From Candidatus Zhuqueibacterota bacterium (GTDB lineage: Bacteria > Zhuqueibacterota > Zhuqueibacteria > Oceanimicrobiales > Oceanimicrobiaceae), in NCBI GenBank assembly GCA_029262005.1, contig JAJDAG010000003.1:39464-103463 (forward strand): a stretch of 64,000 nucleotides of DNA. The letters are read 5' to 3'. The stretch's first letter is position 1. Every line of letters starts with the position of its first letter. A program made the position numbers and the translations under genes. Below are positions 8,930-18,018 of this stretch, piece by piece. The notes under the pieces were generated by a model. That model was not told the DNA's origin, did not search any database, and worked only from the letters and a program-made list of their open reading frames with translations.

Positions 8930-9985
8930 TTAGTACCGCTTCGTTGGGCTCAGTACCTTCTCAAACTCATTTAGATTATCAAAAATCCTGCCTGTGCCCA
9001 AAACAACGCACTTTAACGGATCTTCGGCTACGATTATTGGTAGCTCAGTATCTATGCGAAGCCGTTCATCAAGACCCTTCAAAAGTGCACCACCACCGGT
9101 CAAGACAATTCCGCGATCAAGAATGTCTGAAGCAAGTTCAGGCGGGGTCCTTTCGAGACAGAGCTTCACCGCATCAACAATATAGCCAACAGATTCGGCA
9201 AGCGCTTCCTGAATTTCTTTCGAATGTACTTTTACTGTCTTGGGGATGCCATCCACCAAGTCCCTGCCCTTAACCAATTTCACATCATCGGAGACATGTG
9301 GCGCAGCAGATCCCATGGTTATTTTAATGGCTTCGGCCGTATTTTCACCAATTAGTAAATTGTATGATTTCTTGAAATATTGAATAACAGCCTCATTCAT
9401 TTCATCACCGCCAATGCGGATAGAAATATCTGTGACAATGCCTGAAAGCGAAATAACCGCAATCTCAGTCGTACCCCCACCAATATCGATAACCATGCTA
9501 CCTACGGGTTCATCAATGGGCAGTTTGACTCCAAGTGCTGCTGCCATAGGTTCCTGAACCAGGTGAATTTCACGACCACCGGCATGTTCAGCCGAATCAC
9601 GAACCGCCCGCCTTTCTACCTCAGTGATACCTGACGGGATACATATTGCGATTCGGGGTCGAATAAATCGATTCGTCTGCACTTTCTTAATAAAATGCCG
9701 AATCATCTTTTCCGCAAGATCAAAGTCCGCTATAACGCCGTCTTTAAGCGGGCGAACTGTCACCAAATCACCGGGAGTACGTCCCATCATGGTTTTGGCA
9801 TGACTGCCATAAGCCATAATTACCTGATCACTTCTTCGCACAGCCACAATAGACGGTTCATTTATCAAAATGCCCCGACCTTTAACATAAACCAGAGTAT
9901 TGGCTGTGCCCAGATCGATTGCAATGTCATTTACAAAGAACCTGCTCCAGAAAGACTCTTTGGGTTGGTTGTTTTCTGTTTCCAA
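8930..9985 (-). CDS. mreB: Actin-like rod-shape protein MreB
   Basis: A 351-residue actin-fold ATPase that forms membrane-bound filaments directing lateral wall synthesis. Visible motifs are phosphate 1 (IDLGTANTLVYVKGRGI), connect 1 (AGGREIHLVQEPMAAALG), phosphate 2 (VIDIGGGTTEIAVISL) and the adenosine motif (GIVLTGGGALLKGLDE). The N-terminus carries about 15 extra residues (METENNQPKESFWSRFF) before the conserved core, possibly an amphipathic membrane-binding piece. It follows purH by 31 bp and heads the mreBCD-mrdA-rodA run. Confidence 0.96.
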   Translation of the reverse strand: METENNQPKESFWSRFFVNDIAIDLGTANTLVYVKGRGILINEPSIVAVRRSDQVIMAYGSHAKTMMGRTPGDLVTVRPLKDGVIADFDLAEKMIRHFIKKVQTNRFIRPRIAICIPSGITEVERRAVRDSAEHAGGREIHLVQEPMAAALGVKLPIDEPVGSMVIDIGGGTTEIAVISLSGIVTDISIRIGGDEMNEAVIQYFKKSYNLLIGENTAEAIKITMGSAAPHVSDDVKLVKGRDLVDGIPKTVKVHSKEIQEALAESVGYIVDAVKLCLERTPPELASDILDRGIVLTGGGALLKGLDERLRIDTELPIIVAEDPLKCVVLGTGRIFDNLNEFEKVLSPTKRY

Positions 9986-10016
9986 TTCTAAATTTCCTTT
10001 TCGTATTGAATCGTAA

Positions 10017-11579
10017 TTAGTGACGGAAGTGACGAACTCCCGTAAAAATCATTGCCATGTTGTGTTGGTCAACTGCCTCGATCACATCGTTATCCCGAAT
10101 AGAACCACCCGGTTGGATCAAGGCAGAAGCGCCTGCCTCGGCGGCAACATCAACGCCATCTCTGAATGGGAAAAATGCGTCAGACGCGACTACCGCACCT
10201 GTGACATCCAAGCTGGCGCGCGTTGCCTTTTCCACTGCTAAATCGGATGAGTCGACGCGGGACATCTGGCCCGCACCAATGCCGATGGTTCTATCTTTTT
10301 TTGCATAAACGATGGCGTTTGATTTCACCCATTTGCAAACACGCCAGGCAAATTTCAGCGCCGTCCACTCATCTGCAGATGGCTGACGTTTTGAGACCAC
10401 TCTAAAGTTAATATCGCGAATATTTTGAAAATCTTGATCCTGCACCAGAATCCCGCCCTGAACACGTTTCAACTCGAACTCCCGGCTGCGTTTGTTGCAA
10501 ATCTCCGGCAGTTCTAACAGCCTGATGTTTTTCTTAGCCGCCAAAATCGACTGTGCTGCTTTTGAGAATTCAGGCGCGATGATAACTTCAAGAAAGACAT
10601 CGGACATGGTTTTGGCAAGTTCAGCATCCACCGGCCGGTTAAGGCCGACAATGCCACCAAACGCTGAAACAGGATCCGTTGCCCTGGCATTATCATAAGC
10701 GCGGGCAAGGGAATCATCGATGGCAACACCGCATGGATTGGTGTGCTTGATAATGGCAACACACGGCTCATCAAATTCTTGCACAATCCCGAGCGCAGCA
10801 TCCGCATCAATGAGATTGTTGTAAGAAAGTTCTTTTCCGTGAATCTGTCGCGCTTTCAGGAGACCGGTTGCCTTCGCACCGGCCGCAGCATAAACCGCGG
10901 CCTTCTGGTGAGGATTTTCGCCATAACGCAATTCCTGAACCTTTGTAAAACTCAAATCCAGTTGATTTGAAAAACTGACTTCAGATGAGGAACTTTGAGT
11001 TAAATAAGCCGCAATACAGCCATCATACTGTGACGTTCGGGCGAAGGCCGCAACCGCCAGCTCTTTCCGAGTTTGCAAGGAGACCACACCACCACTCGCT
11101 TGCATCTCTTCAAGCACTTGCTGATATTTTCCGGGGGATGTAACAACCGCAACATGCACGTAATTTTTTGCGGCTGCACGCACCATGCACGGCCCACCGA
11201 TATCGATATTCTCCAGAGCGTTTTCTAATGTAACTTCAGGCTGGGAAACGGCTTGCTCAAACGGATAGAGGTTTACCACCACCAAATCTATCAAACCAAT
11301 GTTATGCGCTGCCACCTCTTGCATGTGCGCTTCATTCTCGCGAACCGAGAGCAACCCGCCATAAATAAGCGGGTGTAGCGTCTTCACACGGCCGTCCAGG
11401 ATTTCAGGGAACCCGGTAACGCTTGAAATTGATGTGATCTCAATGCCGTTTTCACTCAAATGTGCGGCAGTGCCCCCGGTAGAGATAATTTCTACTCCTA
11501 ACTCTTTCAAACCCAAGGCAAAATCAACCACGCCCGACTTGTCATAAACGCTAATAATTGCCCGTCGAATACTGGACAT
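10017..11579 (-). CDS. purH: Bifunctional AICAR formyltransferase / IMP cyclohydrolase PurH
   Basis: A 520-residue enzyme of normal length catalysing the last two steps of IMP synthesis. The N-terminal IMP cyclohydrolase (about 1-200) shows ISVYDKSGVVDFA, STGGTAAHL and GRVKTLHPLIYGGLL. The AICAR transformylase part shows the catalytic Lys-His in IIKHTNPCGVA, plus QELRYGENPHQKAA and GAGQMSRVDS. purN lies 30 bp upstream and mreB 31 bp downstream, all on the same strand. Confidence 0.96.
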   Translation of the reverse strand: MSSIRRAIISVYDKSGVVDFALGLKELGVEIISTGGTAAHLSENGIEITSISSVTGFPEILDGRVKTLHPLIYGGLLSVRENEAHMQEVAAHNIGLIDLVVVNLYPFEQAVSQPEVTLENALENIDIGGPCMVRAAAKNYVHVAVVTSPGKYQQVLEEMQASGGVVSLQTRKELAVAAFARTSQYDGCIAAYLTQSSSSEVSFSNQLDLSFTKVQELRYGENPHQKAAVYAAAGAKATGLLKARQIHGKELSYNNLIDADAALGIVQEFDEPCVAIIKHTNPCGVAIDDSLARAYDNARATDPVSAFGGIVGLNRPVDAELAKTMSDVFLEVIIAPEFSKAAQSILAAKKNIRLLELPEICNKRSREFELKRVQGGILVQDQDFQNIRDINFRVVSKRQPSADEWTALKFAWRVCKWVKSNAIVYAKKDRTIGIGAGQMSRVDSSDLAVEKATRASLDVTGAVVASDAFFPFRDGVDVAAEAGASALIQPGGSIRDNDVIEAVDQHNMAMIFTGVRHFRH

Positions 11580-11609
11580 TCAGATCATTCTCCGCAACCA
11601 AGAAACTCG

Positions 11610-12245
11610 TTAATTATTTTTTTCATAAATTAAGAGCTTACGACCTTTCACTTCAACTCGGCGCTCGGCAAAAAATTGCAACGCCTCTACATAAGCCCGG
11701 TGTTCCTGCGTTAATACACGGGCAGCCAAAGATTCTGGTGTATCTCCCGCTTCAACCGGGACGCACTTTTGCACGACTGGCGGGCCGGAATCATATTCTT
11801 CATCAACCAGATGCACCGTGACACCCGAAACCTTACAACCATAATCAAGAACTGCCTTGTGCACATGCCTTCCATACATCCCCTTTCCCCCAAAAGAGGG
11901 CAGCAAAGCAGGATGAATGTTTAATATTTTTCCCCGATAAGCTCGAATAATTGCAGAGCTTATCTTCTTGAGATAACCAGCCAATACGATCAACTCCGTA
12001 CCAGCATCCTGCAAGACTCGCAGCAGGCGTGACTCAAATGCTTCACCCGAAGCAAATTGTTCCCGGCAAAGATGAAACGCCGGAATCTGTTGTTCTCGAG
12101 CCAGGCTTAAAACGGCGGAATCCCGATTATTGCTAATCACCAGAACAACCTCGCAAGCGAGATCTCCATTATTAATTGCGTGAAGAATGGCTTGGAGATT
12201 CGAGCCCCGACCTGAAGCAAATGCAGCAACCTTCAACAGACTCAA
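11610..12245 (-). CDS. purN: Phosphoribosylglycinamide formyltransferase PurN
   Basis: A 211-residue GAR transformylase using 10-formyl-THF. The N-terminus has FASGRGSNLQAI. The catalytic region reads LAGYLKKISSAIIRAYRGKILNIHPALLPSFGGKGMYG, holding the Asn-Ile-His and the SFxGxxMxG loop. The active-site Asp is in VHLVDEEYDSGPPV. It belongs with purH (30 bp downstream). Confidence 0.95.
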   Translation of the reverse strand: MSLLKVAAFASGRGSNLQAILHAINNGDLACEVVLVISNNRDSAVLSLAREQQIPAFHLCREQFASGEAFESRLLRVLQDAGTELIVLAGYLKKISSAIIRAYRGKILNIHPALLPSFGGKGMYGRHVHKAVLDYGCKVSGVTVHLVDEEYDSGPPVVQKCVPVEAGDTPESLAARVLTQEHRAYVEALQFFAERRVEVKGRKLLIYEKNN

Positions 12246-12316
12246 TTATCGAATCCTCTTCTACATAAAAAATCGAGCATCGCCCAGACAACAACAATTC
12301 CCGAGAAACAAAAGTC

Positions 12317-12829
12317 CTACCAATCACCTGCGTAAGCAAGCGAGATGGGATCGGCCAGGCTTTTCAGAAAACCGTGCTGCAAAGAAACAATTTGCCGAAA
12401 GTGCAGATAGTCATGCGCCAACCAATTTGCCAGAATCATTTCTGCGCTCATCAAACCTACTTGCGGATGCTTATAACTCGCTTGCCAATCAGGGGAAGAC
12501 AACCCATTTAGCCACTGTAATGACTGCTGCCTTTCATCCAGAAATGCGGCAACAGACTTTGCATATTCGCGCTTGGCGTAGCCACGCTCTACAACCCACT
12601 TCTCAGGAGTAATTCCGGGCCACGGTTTGTTTGGATCTTCCAAAACCAAACGCAAACGATATCTGAAGTCTTCCCGCTCCTCATCATAGAGATGATTGAC
12701 CGCCTCAAGAATTGACCACCTTTGCGGAGCAGGCTTCCATTGAGCTTGTTTCGGAGAAATCTCCTGCAGCAGGCATTTAAAGGTGGAAATATTATCTTCA
12801 AGTTGACTAATGATGGACTTATGCTTCAT
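12317..12829 (-). CDS. DinB-family (DinB_2-like) putative metal-dependent protein
   Basis: A 170-residue protein starting at ATG 12829, chosen because GGAGG lies about ten bases upstream; the frame stays open further up but without a ribosome site. The sequence predicts a four-helix bundle with histidines placed as in DinB-like folds: RWSILEAVNHLYDEERED (about 36-53) and a C-terminal HDYLHFRQI. DinB_2 members bind a divalent metal with three histidines, and many act as thiol-dependent transferases; the substrate here is unknown. It sits 71 bp upstream of purN and may share its transcript. Confidence 0.78.
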   Translation of the reverse strand: MKHKSIISQLEDNISTFKCLLQEISPKQAQWKPAPQRWSILEAVNHLYDEEREDFRYRLRLVLEDPNKPWPGITPEKWVVERGYAKREYAKSVAAFLDERQQSLQWLNGLSSPDWQASYKHPQVGLMSAEMILANWLAHDYLHFRQIVSLQHGFLKSLADPISLAYAGDW

Positions 12830-12922
12830 CAGGCAGCTTCCTCCGTAGCGCTTCAACAGATATGAAGCTGCTTTTAATTGACTTTTGTGCCGTCTCAGAC
12901 ATTGGGCGATCGGCGAACCTAC

Positions 12923-12981
12923 TGACACTAATTAATCAACTTCTCCCAGAAAAGCAATTAAAAATTTGGTAATTAGTGACA
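12923..12981. repeat. Inverted repeat upstream of the DinB-like gene
   Basis: TGACACTAATTA (12923-12934) and TAATTAGTGACA (12970-12981) are inverted copies with one mismatch, separated by 35 bases. It lies in the 246-bp gap between the DinB-like start and the ldcA stop. It could be a regulatory site or a chance AT-rich palindrome. Confidence 0.4.
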
Positions 12982-13075
12982 GATGTAATACGATGGGTTG
13001 TAAGCATGTCTTCTAGCATAGAGAAAAGAAGAAAACCTGCTTGATATATCGAGTAGCCTTTAATTCAAGCGCGAA

Positions 13076-14002
13076 CTAAACAACCGGGGGTGTGGCGATC
13101 TCGAGATAACCTTCATCTGCATTCAGAAAGACAGGAACGCCAAATGGAAGCGTGTATTTTCGATCTATGTGGCCGTAAGGGAAATGTGTCAATGTCGGCA
13201 GATTGAGGTGGCCGGTAACATCAAGAATGATTTGCTCAAGCGTGAGACTATTTTTAGAAGAGGGTTCACAGTCCGTAAACCTGCCAAGCACAAGCCCGGA
13301 CAATTTGTCGAGCAGACCACTCAGCCTGAGCTGCGTTAGGTTGCGATCGATTTGATAGGGTTCGTCACCAATGTCTTCAATCACAAGAATGGCGTTCTCT
13401 AAACTTGGCAAATATTGCGTGCCCACCAGGGCCGCAAGCATTGCCAGATTACCGCCCATTAATATGCCTTCTGCCGTGCCAACCGGGAAATGAGGAAAGC
13501 GCTCAGCATCAGCGGTGAGGCGATATGGGAAAGGGGCGTTTGCCAGCATCGACCAAAAGTGATTTTCAGTAAATTTATCAATGCCCTTACCCATTTCCAC
13601 TGCCACCATTGGCCCTGAGAAAGTGACCAGATTTGCCTGCGAAAATATGGCCATTTGCAGTGCTGTGATATCACTATAACCAACCAGAATTTTCGGATTC
13701 TTTGCAACCGCATCATAATCGATCAGATCGAGGATTCGCGGCGTTCCATATCCTCCGCGGGTACAAAAGATAGCATTTACTTCGGGATCGAGAAACATCG
13801 AATTCAGATCGTCAGCACGCGATTGGTCGGACCCTGCCAGATAGCCGTAAACCTGTCTTGCCGACTTTCCTAGCTTTACAGCAAAGCCCTCATTTTCAAG
13901 ATAAAATATTCCCTTTTGTAGCCGTTCCTCAATCATTGGACTGGCAGGTCCGACGACACCAATGGTTGCACCTGGTTTCAAGCTTGGTGGCAATTTTATC
14001 AT
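13076..14002 (-). CDS. ldcA: LD-carboxypeptidase, peptidase family S66
   Basis: A 308-residue cytoplasmic-type S66 serine peptidase, the family that removes D-Ala from muropeptide tetrapeptides during murein recycling. Visible are the N-terminal GATIGVVGPASP, CTRGGYGTPRIL, the serine of VGYSDITAL (about residue 110, expected nucleophile), a Glu in VIEDIGDEPYQIDR and the His of FPYGHIDRKYTLPFG. These fit the Ser-Glu-His triad. The start overlaps the stop of the upstream GWxTD gene by 4 bp, so translation is probably coupled. No terminator is visible downstream. Confidence 0.9.
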   Translation of the reverse strand: MIKLPPSLKPGATIGVVGPASPMIEERLQKGIFYLENEGFAVKLGKSARQVYGYLAGSDQSRADDLNSMFLDPEVNAIFCTRGGYGTPRILDLIDYDAVAKNPKILVGYSDITALQMAIFSQANLVTFSGPMVAVEMGKGIDKFTENHFWSMLANAPFPYRLTADAERFPHFPVGTAEGILMGGNLAMLAALVGTQYLPSLENAILVIEDIGDEPYQIDRNLTQLRLSGLLDKLSGLVLGRFTDCEPSSKNSLTLEQIILDVTGHLNLPTLTHFPYGHIDRKYTLPFGVPVFLNADEGYLEIATPPVV

Positions 14003-15327
14003 AAACGAATATCGTCTCCACTCAGAAGATCAAAGATCTGATTGTAATTAGCGATTCTGTAACGTCCACCGCGATATCCAAACACCACGCGGCGACCATA
14101 TTTCAGGTATTGCCACACAACCACCGGTCGTTTCGAAAAGGAGTCATACGTTTGCACTCCGGCTGCATTGTCAATATAATCAGGCCGGCCGAGTTTAACC
14201 AATACCATGCCCATCTCAGTTTTCCAGCCCTCATCGACACCAGAGAACTCCTTGTTTGCAAACGCAATTCGTCTGTAATATTGAATCATGTATTCATTCT
14301 CAGGTGTTGCTGGTGTTGGATCCTTTTTTTTCCAAAAAGCATTGAAAGCTGCAATTTTATCTTCCCCTTCAAGCGCTTTTAGTTTTTTCAATTCCTTCCT
14401 TTTCATTACGTAAGTCAGTACTTCGATCGCTTTATCCAGGTTTTCGTAAGCTGGATTCAGCTTTTTTGCATTCGGATTAAGAGCTTGTACCATCTCAAAT
14501 ATTTGTTCTCCATGCCTAACCTTCAGTTCAACCTGAAGTAGCAGCTGATTTAGTGAATCCTTGCTAATTTCGATGTAGTCTTCGGTCACACTTCCCTTGC
14601 TCACCAGAGTTCGAGAACCAGCTACCTCTTTCTTTAAATCAGACAGTACAAAGTCCAAAAGAATACTATCCCCTTCAGGGACATTGTAGACCTCATAGTA
14701 AGCAAAAAAACTGTTCGGCAGCTTCTTTGGTATGTTGTGAACTGTATCGGGCGTTATGAACGCCACAGAGTTTAAGAAAAGGACGTCACTCAGTGCCACA
14801 CTGTCTCCGGCAAACTTTCGCACATGAATACGCTTCTGCCTTTCACCTTTGCGCCCAGTCTCCTTATCTGTCACCGACAGGGAAAGATCATAATACCCGG
14901 GATCGATATCATAACTTTCGCGCGTCGTATTATAAACTGCAGGAGAAACAGTCAGATCAAACCCTTCAGCAAAAAAAGTTTCATCCCACTCGTCTCTCTC
15001 GATCTCAGTTCCCAAAGTATCACTCAATATGATTATAGCATCAATATCAGCCTTAAATATTTGCTTTTCATGTTTAATATACTGAAGTTCACTATTGGAA
15101 AAACCAAGTTGCACGATAAGGCGGCTTTGGTCGGATTGTTTGGAGGCCAATATGAATGTACGAAGTTCAAATTCCAACACGTTACCACTGCCCTGACTAT
15201 TGCGCATGCCAAGCAGCGCTCTTGATGGCACCTGCGGAAATACTAATTGCGAAGAAGAAGTAAGGTAGCCTACAACGATCAAAAATCCAAAAAGACTCCG
15301 GCACTTAACACGCAAAGAAGCCTCCAT
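13999..15327 (-). CDS. GWxTD domain-containing protein (second of a tandem pair)
   Basis: About 442 residues. The start is placed at ATG 15327 because GGGGTGA lies seven bases upstream; an in-frame GTG at 15336 is part of that ribosome site. A hydrophobic leader (SLFGFLIVVGYLTSSSQLVF) suggests export. The C-terminal ~110 residues contain FWKKKDPTP, YYRRIAFANKEFSGVDEGWKTEMG and LVKLGRPDYID, the GWxTD signature (here GWKTE). The domain is found mainly in FCB-group and related phyla and has no assigned biochemical role. It is a paralog of the gene 31 bp upstream and overlaps ldcA by 4 bp. Confidence 0.8.
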   Translation of the reverse strand: MEASLRVKCRSLFGFLIVVGYLTSSSQLVFPQVPSRALLGMRNSQGSGNVLEFELRTFILASKQSDQSRLIVQLGFSNSELQYIKHEKQIFKADIDAIIILSDTLGTEIERDEWDETFFAEGFDLTVSPAVYNTTRESYDIDPGYYDLSLSVTDKETGRKGERQKRIHVRKFAGDSVALSDVLFLNSVAFITPDTVHNIPKKLPNSFFAYYEVYNVPEGDSILLDFVLSDLKKEVAGSRTLVSKGSVTEDYIEISKDSLNQLLLQVELKVRHGEQIFEMVQALNPNAKKLNPAYENLDKAIEVLTYVMKRKELKKLKALEGEDKIAAFNAFWKKKDPTPATPENEYMIQYYRRIAFANKEFSGVDEGWKTEMGMVLVKLGRPDYIDNAAGVQTYDSFSKRPVVVWQYLKYGRRVVFGYRGGRYRIANYNQIFDLLSGDDIRL

Positions 15328-15357
15328 AATTGTCACCCCATTGGTTCAGAAAAGAAA

Positions 15358-16680
15358 CTACCGCAGCATGTCATAAAAAGTCTGCGGATTGTCAAGGAGA
15401 TAGCGACCAAACCCGTTGACATCGTAAAAATTGAGCTGTCGATTTTGTTTGTAGTAGGTCCAACTCTGAGTGGCCTTGACAGTTCGAACCGTAGTGCCAA
15501 TCCTGGCATTGTATGGATCGCGGTCAATCAGATCAGGAGGCCCGAGCATGATGTAAACCCAACCCATATCCGTCTTCCACCCCTCAGTTCCAAGCGCGCC
15601 ATACCTTGCATTGGTAAATGCAACCCGACTGTAATATTCATCACGCAGTTCATTTTGGGTCGTTAGCGGAGTGAGATCCTTGCGACGCCAAAAGTCAGTG
15701 AACTCATTATATTTTTCCGATTCACTAGCGGACATCATCCTTTGGTACTCGTCTTTATCACTTAAGTATTTCAGCACCTCAATGGCTTGATGGATATCTG
15801 ACAACTTAACTGGAAATCCTTCGATGAACCAATTGAACGATTTCGCTACATTTAATTTTTTATCACCGTACTTTACGCCAAGACCTGCTGAAAAACGCCC
15901 ATGCTGCAAAGCTTTGCAGTCAACTTCAATTAAAGCCTCTGTCAACTTCCCATGGCTCTGCTTCCAGGAGGTCTGCTCGTAAACCGTGCTATCGACTTGA
16001 TCGTGAATCGTTAAATGCAGTAGGAAGCTGTCTTCCGCCGCAACATTGTATACTTCCACATAAGCCACAAGCTTGCGCGCTTCATTTTGATATATTGACA
16101 CACGCGGTCGAAAGACAAGCCCACCAAACTCGTCTCTTTCTATTTTATTGAAGAAGAGAATACCACTGACAGAAAATTCCGTCATGGAAAATACCTGCAA
16201 ACTGGCCGTAGCCTTACGCACGCCTACCGAATTGGTTTCCTTATCCGTAACTGTAGCTATTACGCTGTAATCACCCGCCGGCAGTTGAAACGTCATACGA
16301 CTATGTTGCAACTTCACCCTGGATGTTACTGCACTGATATCAGCCACTTTTACTTGCTCGGTGATTTTTAGCGAGTCAAGCCGTTCGCCCTTAAGAGCTC
16401 TAATTTCGACAAGAACCGTAAATTGAGCGATAAAACCACCATGGTCAGCCTTGATAAATTGTAGATCATCGTTGGTGATATTGAGGAAAATCTGCAGATT
16501 ACTGCCTTCGGGACTGCCGGACGGCAAGGAGATGACCTCCATGTCAAACGACAAAGAATCTACAGAAGCAAAACCGGCGGGGTGAAAAGAGGGTGTCGCA
16601 AATGCTGGTTTGGCACATGTGTAAGCCAATGCCAGGAATACAAAGAGGGCGTGTGTTGCACCGCGGTTTCGACTTATCAT
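15358..16680 (-). CDS. GWxTD domain-containing protein (first of a tandem pair)
   Basis: About 440 residues from ATG 16680, chosen because AAGGTGA sits eight bases upstream. A signal peptide (ALFVFLALAYTCAKPAFA) leads into a beta-rich N-terminal region. The C-terminal part is the GWxTD domain: FWRRKDLTPLTTQNE, YYSRVAFTNARYG, GTEGWKTDMGWVYIMLGPPDLID. The matching blocks in the neighbour show that the pair arose by duplication. Both are probably periplasmic or outer-membrane associated. rimO lies 51 bp upstream. Confidence 0.8.
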   Translation of the reverse strand: MISRNRGATHALFVFLALAYTCAKPAFATPSFHPAGFASVDSLSFDMEVISLPSGSPEGSNLQIFLNITNDDLQFIKADHGGFIAQFTVLVEIRALKGERLDSLKITEQVKVADISAVTSRVKLQHSRMTFQLPAGDYSVIATVTDKETNSVGVRKATASLQVFSMTEFSVSGILFFNKIERDEFGGLVFRPRVSIYQNEARKLVAYVEVYNVAAEDSFLLHLTIHDQVDSTVYEQTSWKQSHGKLTEALIEVDCKALQHGRFSAGLGVKYGDKKLNVAKSFNWFIEGFPVKLSDIHQAIEVLKYLSDKDEYQRMMSASESEKYNEFTDFWRRKDLTPLTTQNELRDEYYSRVAFTNARYGALGTEGWKTDMGWVYIMLGPPDLIDRDPYNARIGTTVRTVKATQSWTYYKQNRQLNFYDVNGFGRYLLDNPQTFYDMLR

Positions 16681-16731
16681 GAAATCTCTCACCTTAATTA
16701 TATGGAAACCAGAAGGCGCTGAAGTCCAAAT

Positions 16732-18018
16732 CTAATTCAGCGTGCCGGACAATTCGTAATCCAAACAATCAGTAATTTTAATTTGGTAAAAATCACCAAT
16801 GTTAAGTTGAGGCGCTGTCAAACTCACGGTGTTGTCAATCTCAGGGCAGTCATAGTGCGTCCGCGCCACATAGGTCTGCGTGTCGATATCAAATTGATCA
16901 ACCAGGACTTCTAACCGGCGACCGAGCAGAGATTCATTGATTTCCAGTGAAATTTGATTCTGTAAGTCACTCAACTCTGAAAGCCGTTCCTGCAGGATAT
17001 GTTCAGGCACCTGGCCGGGAAAATCGTATGCCGGTGTGTCCTCCTCCCTGGAAAAAGCAAACAGTCCAAGCCGATCAAAACGAATATCAGTCAGAAAGTC
17101 ACACAGTTCTTCATGGTCTTGCTGCGTCTCCCCGGGAAAGCCTGAAATAAAAGTCGACCGAATAGCAATATTCGGATTGCCGTCCCGTAAACGACCAATT
17201 ATTCGCTCTAAATCCTTCCGTTTCACTTTTCGCGCCATACTGCGCAACAGTCGATCGGAAACATGTTGAATCGGCATATCCACATAATTGAAAACTTCTT
17301 TTTTGTCAGCCAGTATTTCAATCAAATCATCCGAAAAATGTGCGGGATACGTGTAAAGTAAACGAATCCATTTAAATGCTTTAATATCTGCAAGTTTATC
17401 GAGTAAATGAACCAGTCGTTTTTTGCCGTACAGGTCCTGACCATAAATAGTCGTATCCTGTGCCACCAAAATCAATTCACGCACTCCCTGCTCGGCAAGA
17501 CTTTCTGCCTCAGCAATTAACGCCTCAATGGGACGGCTACGGAATTTGCCTCTAATGGCCGGAATTGCACAAAAAGTACACGGATTCTCACAGCCTTCTG
17601 AAATCTTAAGATACGCATAATGTCCCGGTGTGATGAGGCTTCGTTCTCCGAGAATCTCGCGCTGCAAGTCAAGCTTGCTGGTCAGTTCCCGAATGATTTG
17701 AGCGATGTCACGATTACCAAAAAAACCATCCACTTCAGGAAGCTCTTTTGTCAGCTCCTCTGCATAGCGTTGAGACAAACAACCGGTAACAAAAACGCGT
17801 TCACATGTGCCGTTTTTTTTCAATTCAAGCGCCTGAAATATCGCGTCCAGTGATTCTTCTTTTGCTGCCTGAATAAAACCGCATGTGTTCAAAATGATTG
17901 TTTCGGCCTGTAGCGGGTCGCTGACGAATTCAACATTATCGCCACGAAGCCCCCCGAGCAGAAATTCCGAATCAACTATATTCTTGGGGCAGCCGAGGGT
18001 TGTCAAATTAATTTTCAT
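16732..18018 (-). CDS. rimO: Ribosomal protein S12 methylthiotransferase RimO
   Basis: A 428-residue radical SAM enzyme that adds a methylthio group to an aspartate of ribosomal protein S12. The N-terminal [4Fe-4S] cysteines are C10, C46 and C80 (TLGCPKN, NTCGFI, TGCLSQRY). The radical-SAM CxxxCxxC is at 143-150 (GCENPCTFCAIP). The C-terminal TRAM domain ends the protein. TLGCPKNIVDSE distinguishes RimO from MiaB. Its ATG overlaps the ftsY stop in an ATGA arrangement. Confidence 0.95.
   Translation of the reverse strand: MKINLTTLGCPKNIVDSEFLLGGLRGDNVEFVSDPLQAETIILNTCGFIQAAKEESLDAIFQALELKKNGTCERVFVTGCLSQRYAEELTKELPEVDGFFGNRDIAQIIRELTSKLDLQREILGERSLITPGHYAYLKISEGCENPCTFCAIPAIRGKFRSRPIEALIAEAESLAEQGVRELILVAQDTTIYGQDLYGKKRLVHLLDKLADIKAFKWIRLLYTYPAHFSDDLIEILADKKEVFNYVDMPIQHVSDRLLRSMARKVKRKDLERIIGRLRDGNPNIAIRSTFISGFPGETQQDHEELCDFLTDIRFDRLGLFAFSREEDTPAYDFPGQVPEHILQERLSELSDLQNQISLEINESLLGRRLEVLVDQFDIDTQTYVARTHYDCPEIDNTVSLTAPQLNIGDFYQIKITDCLDYELSGTLN

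Noticed and set aside
8930..9985. mreB considered as a DnaK/FtsA-like actin paralog
   Set aside because: The phosphate and adenosine motifs and the mreCD neighbours fit MreB exactly.
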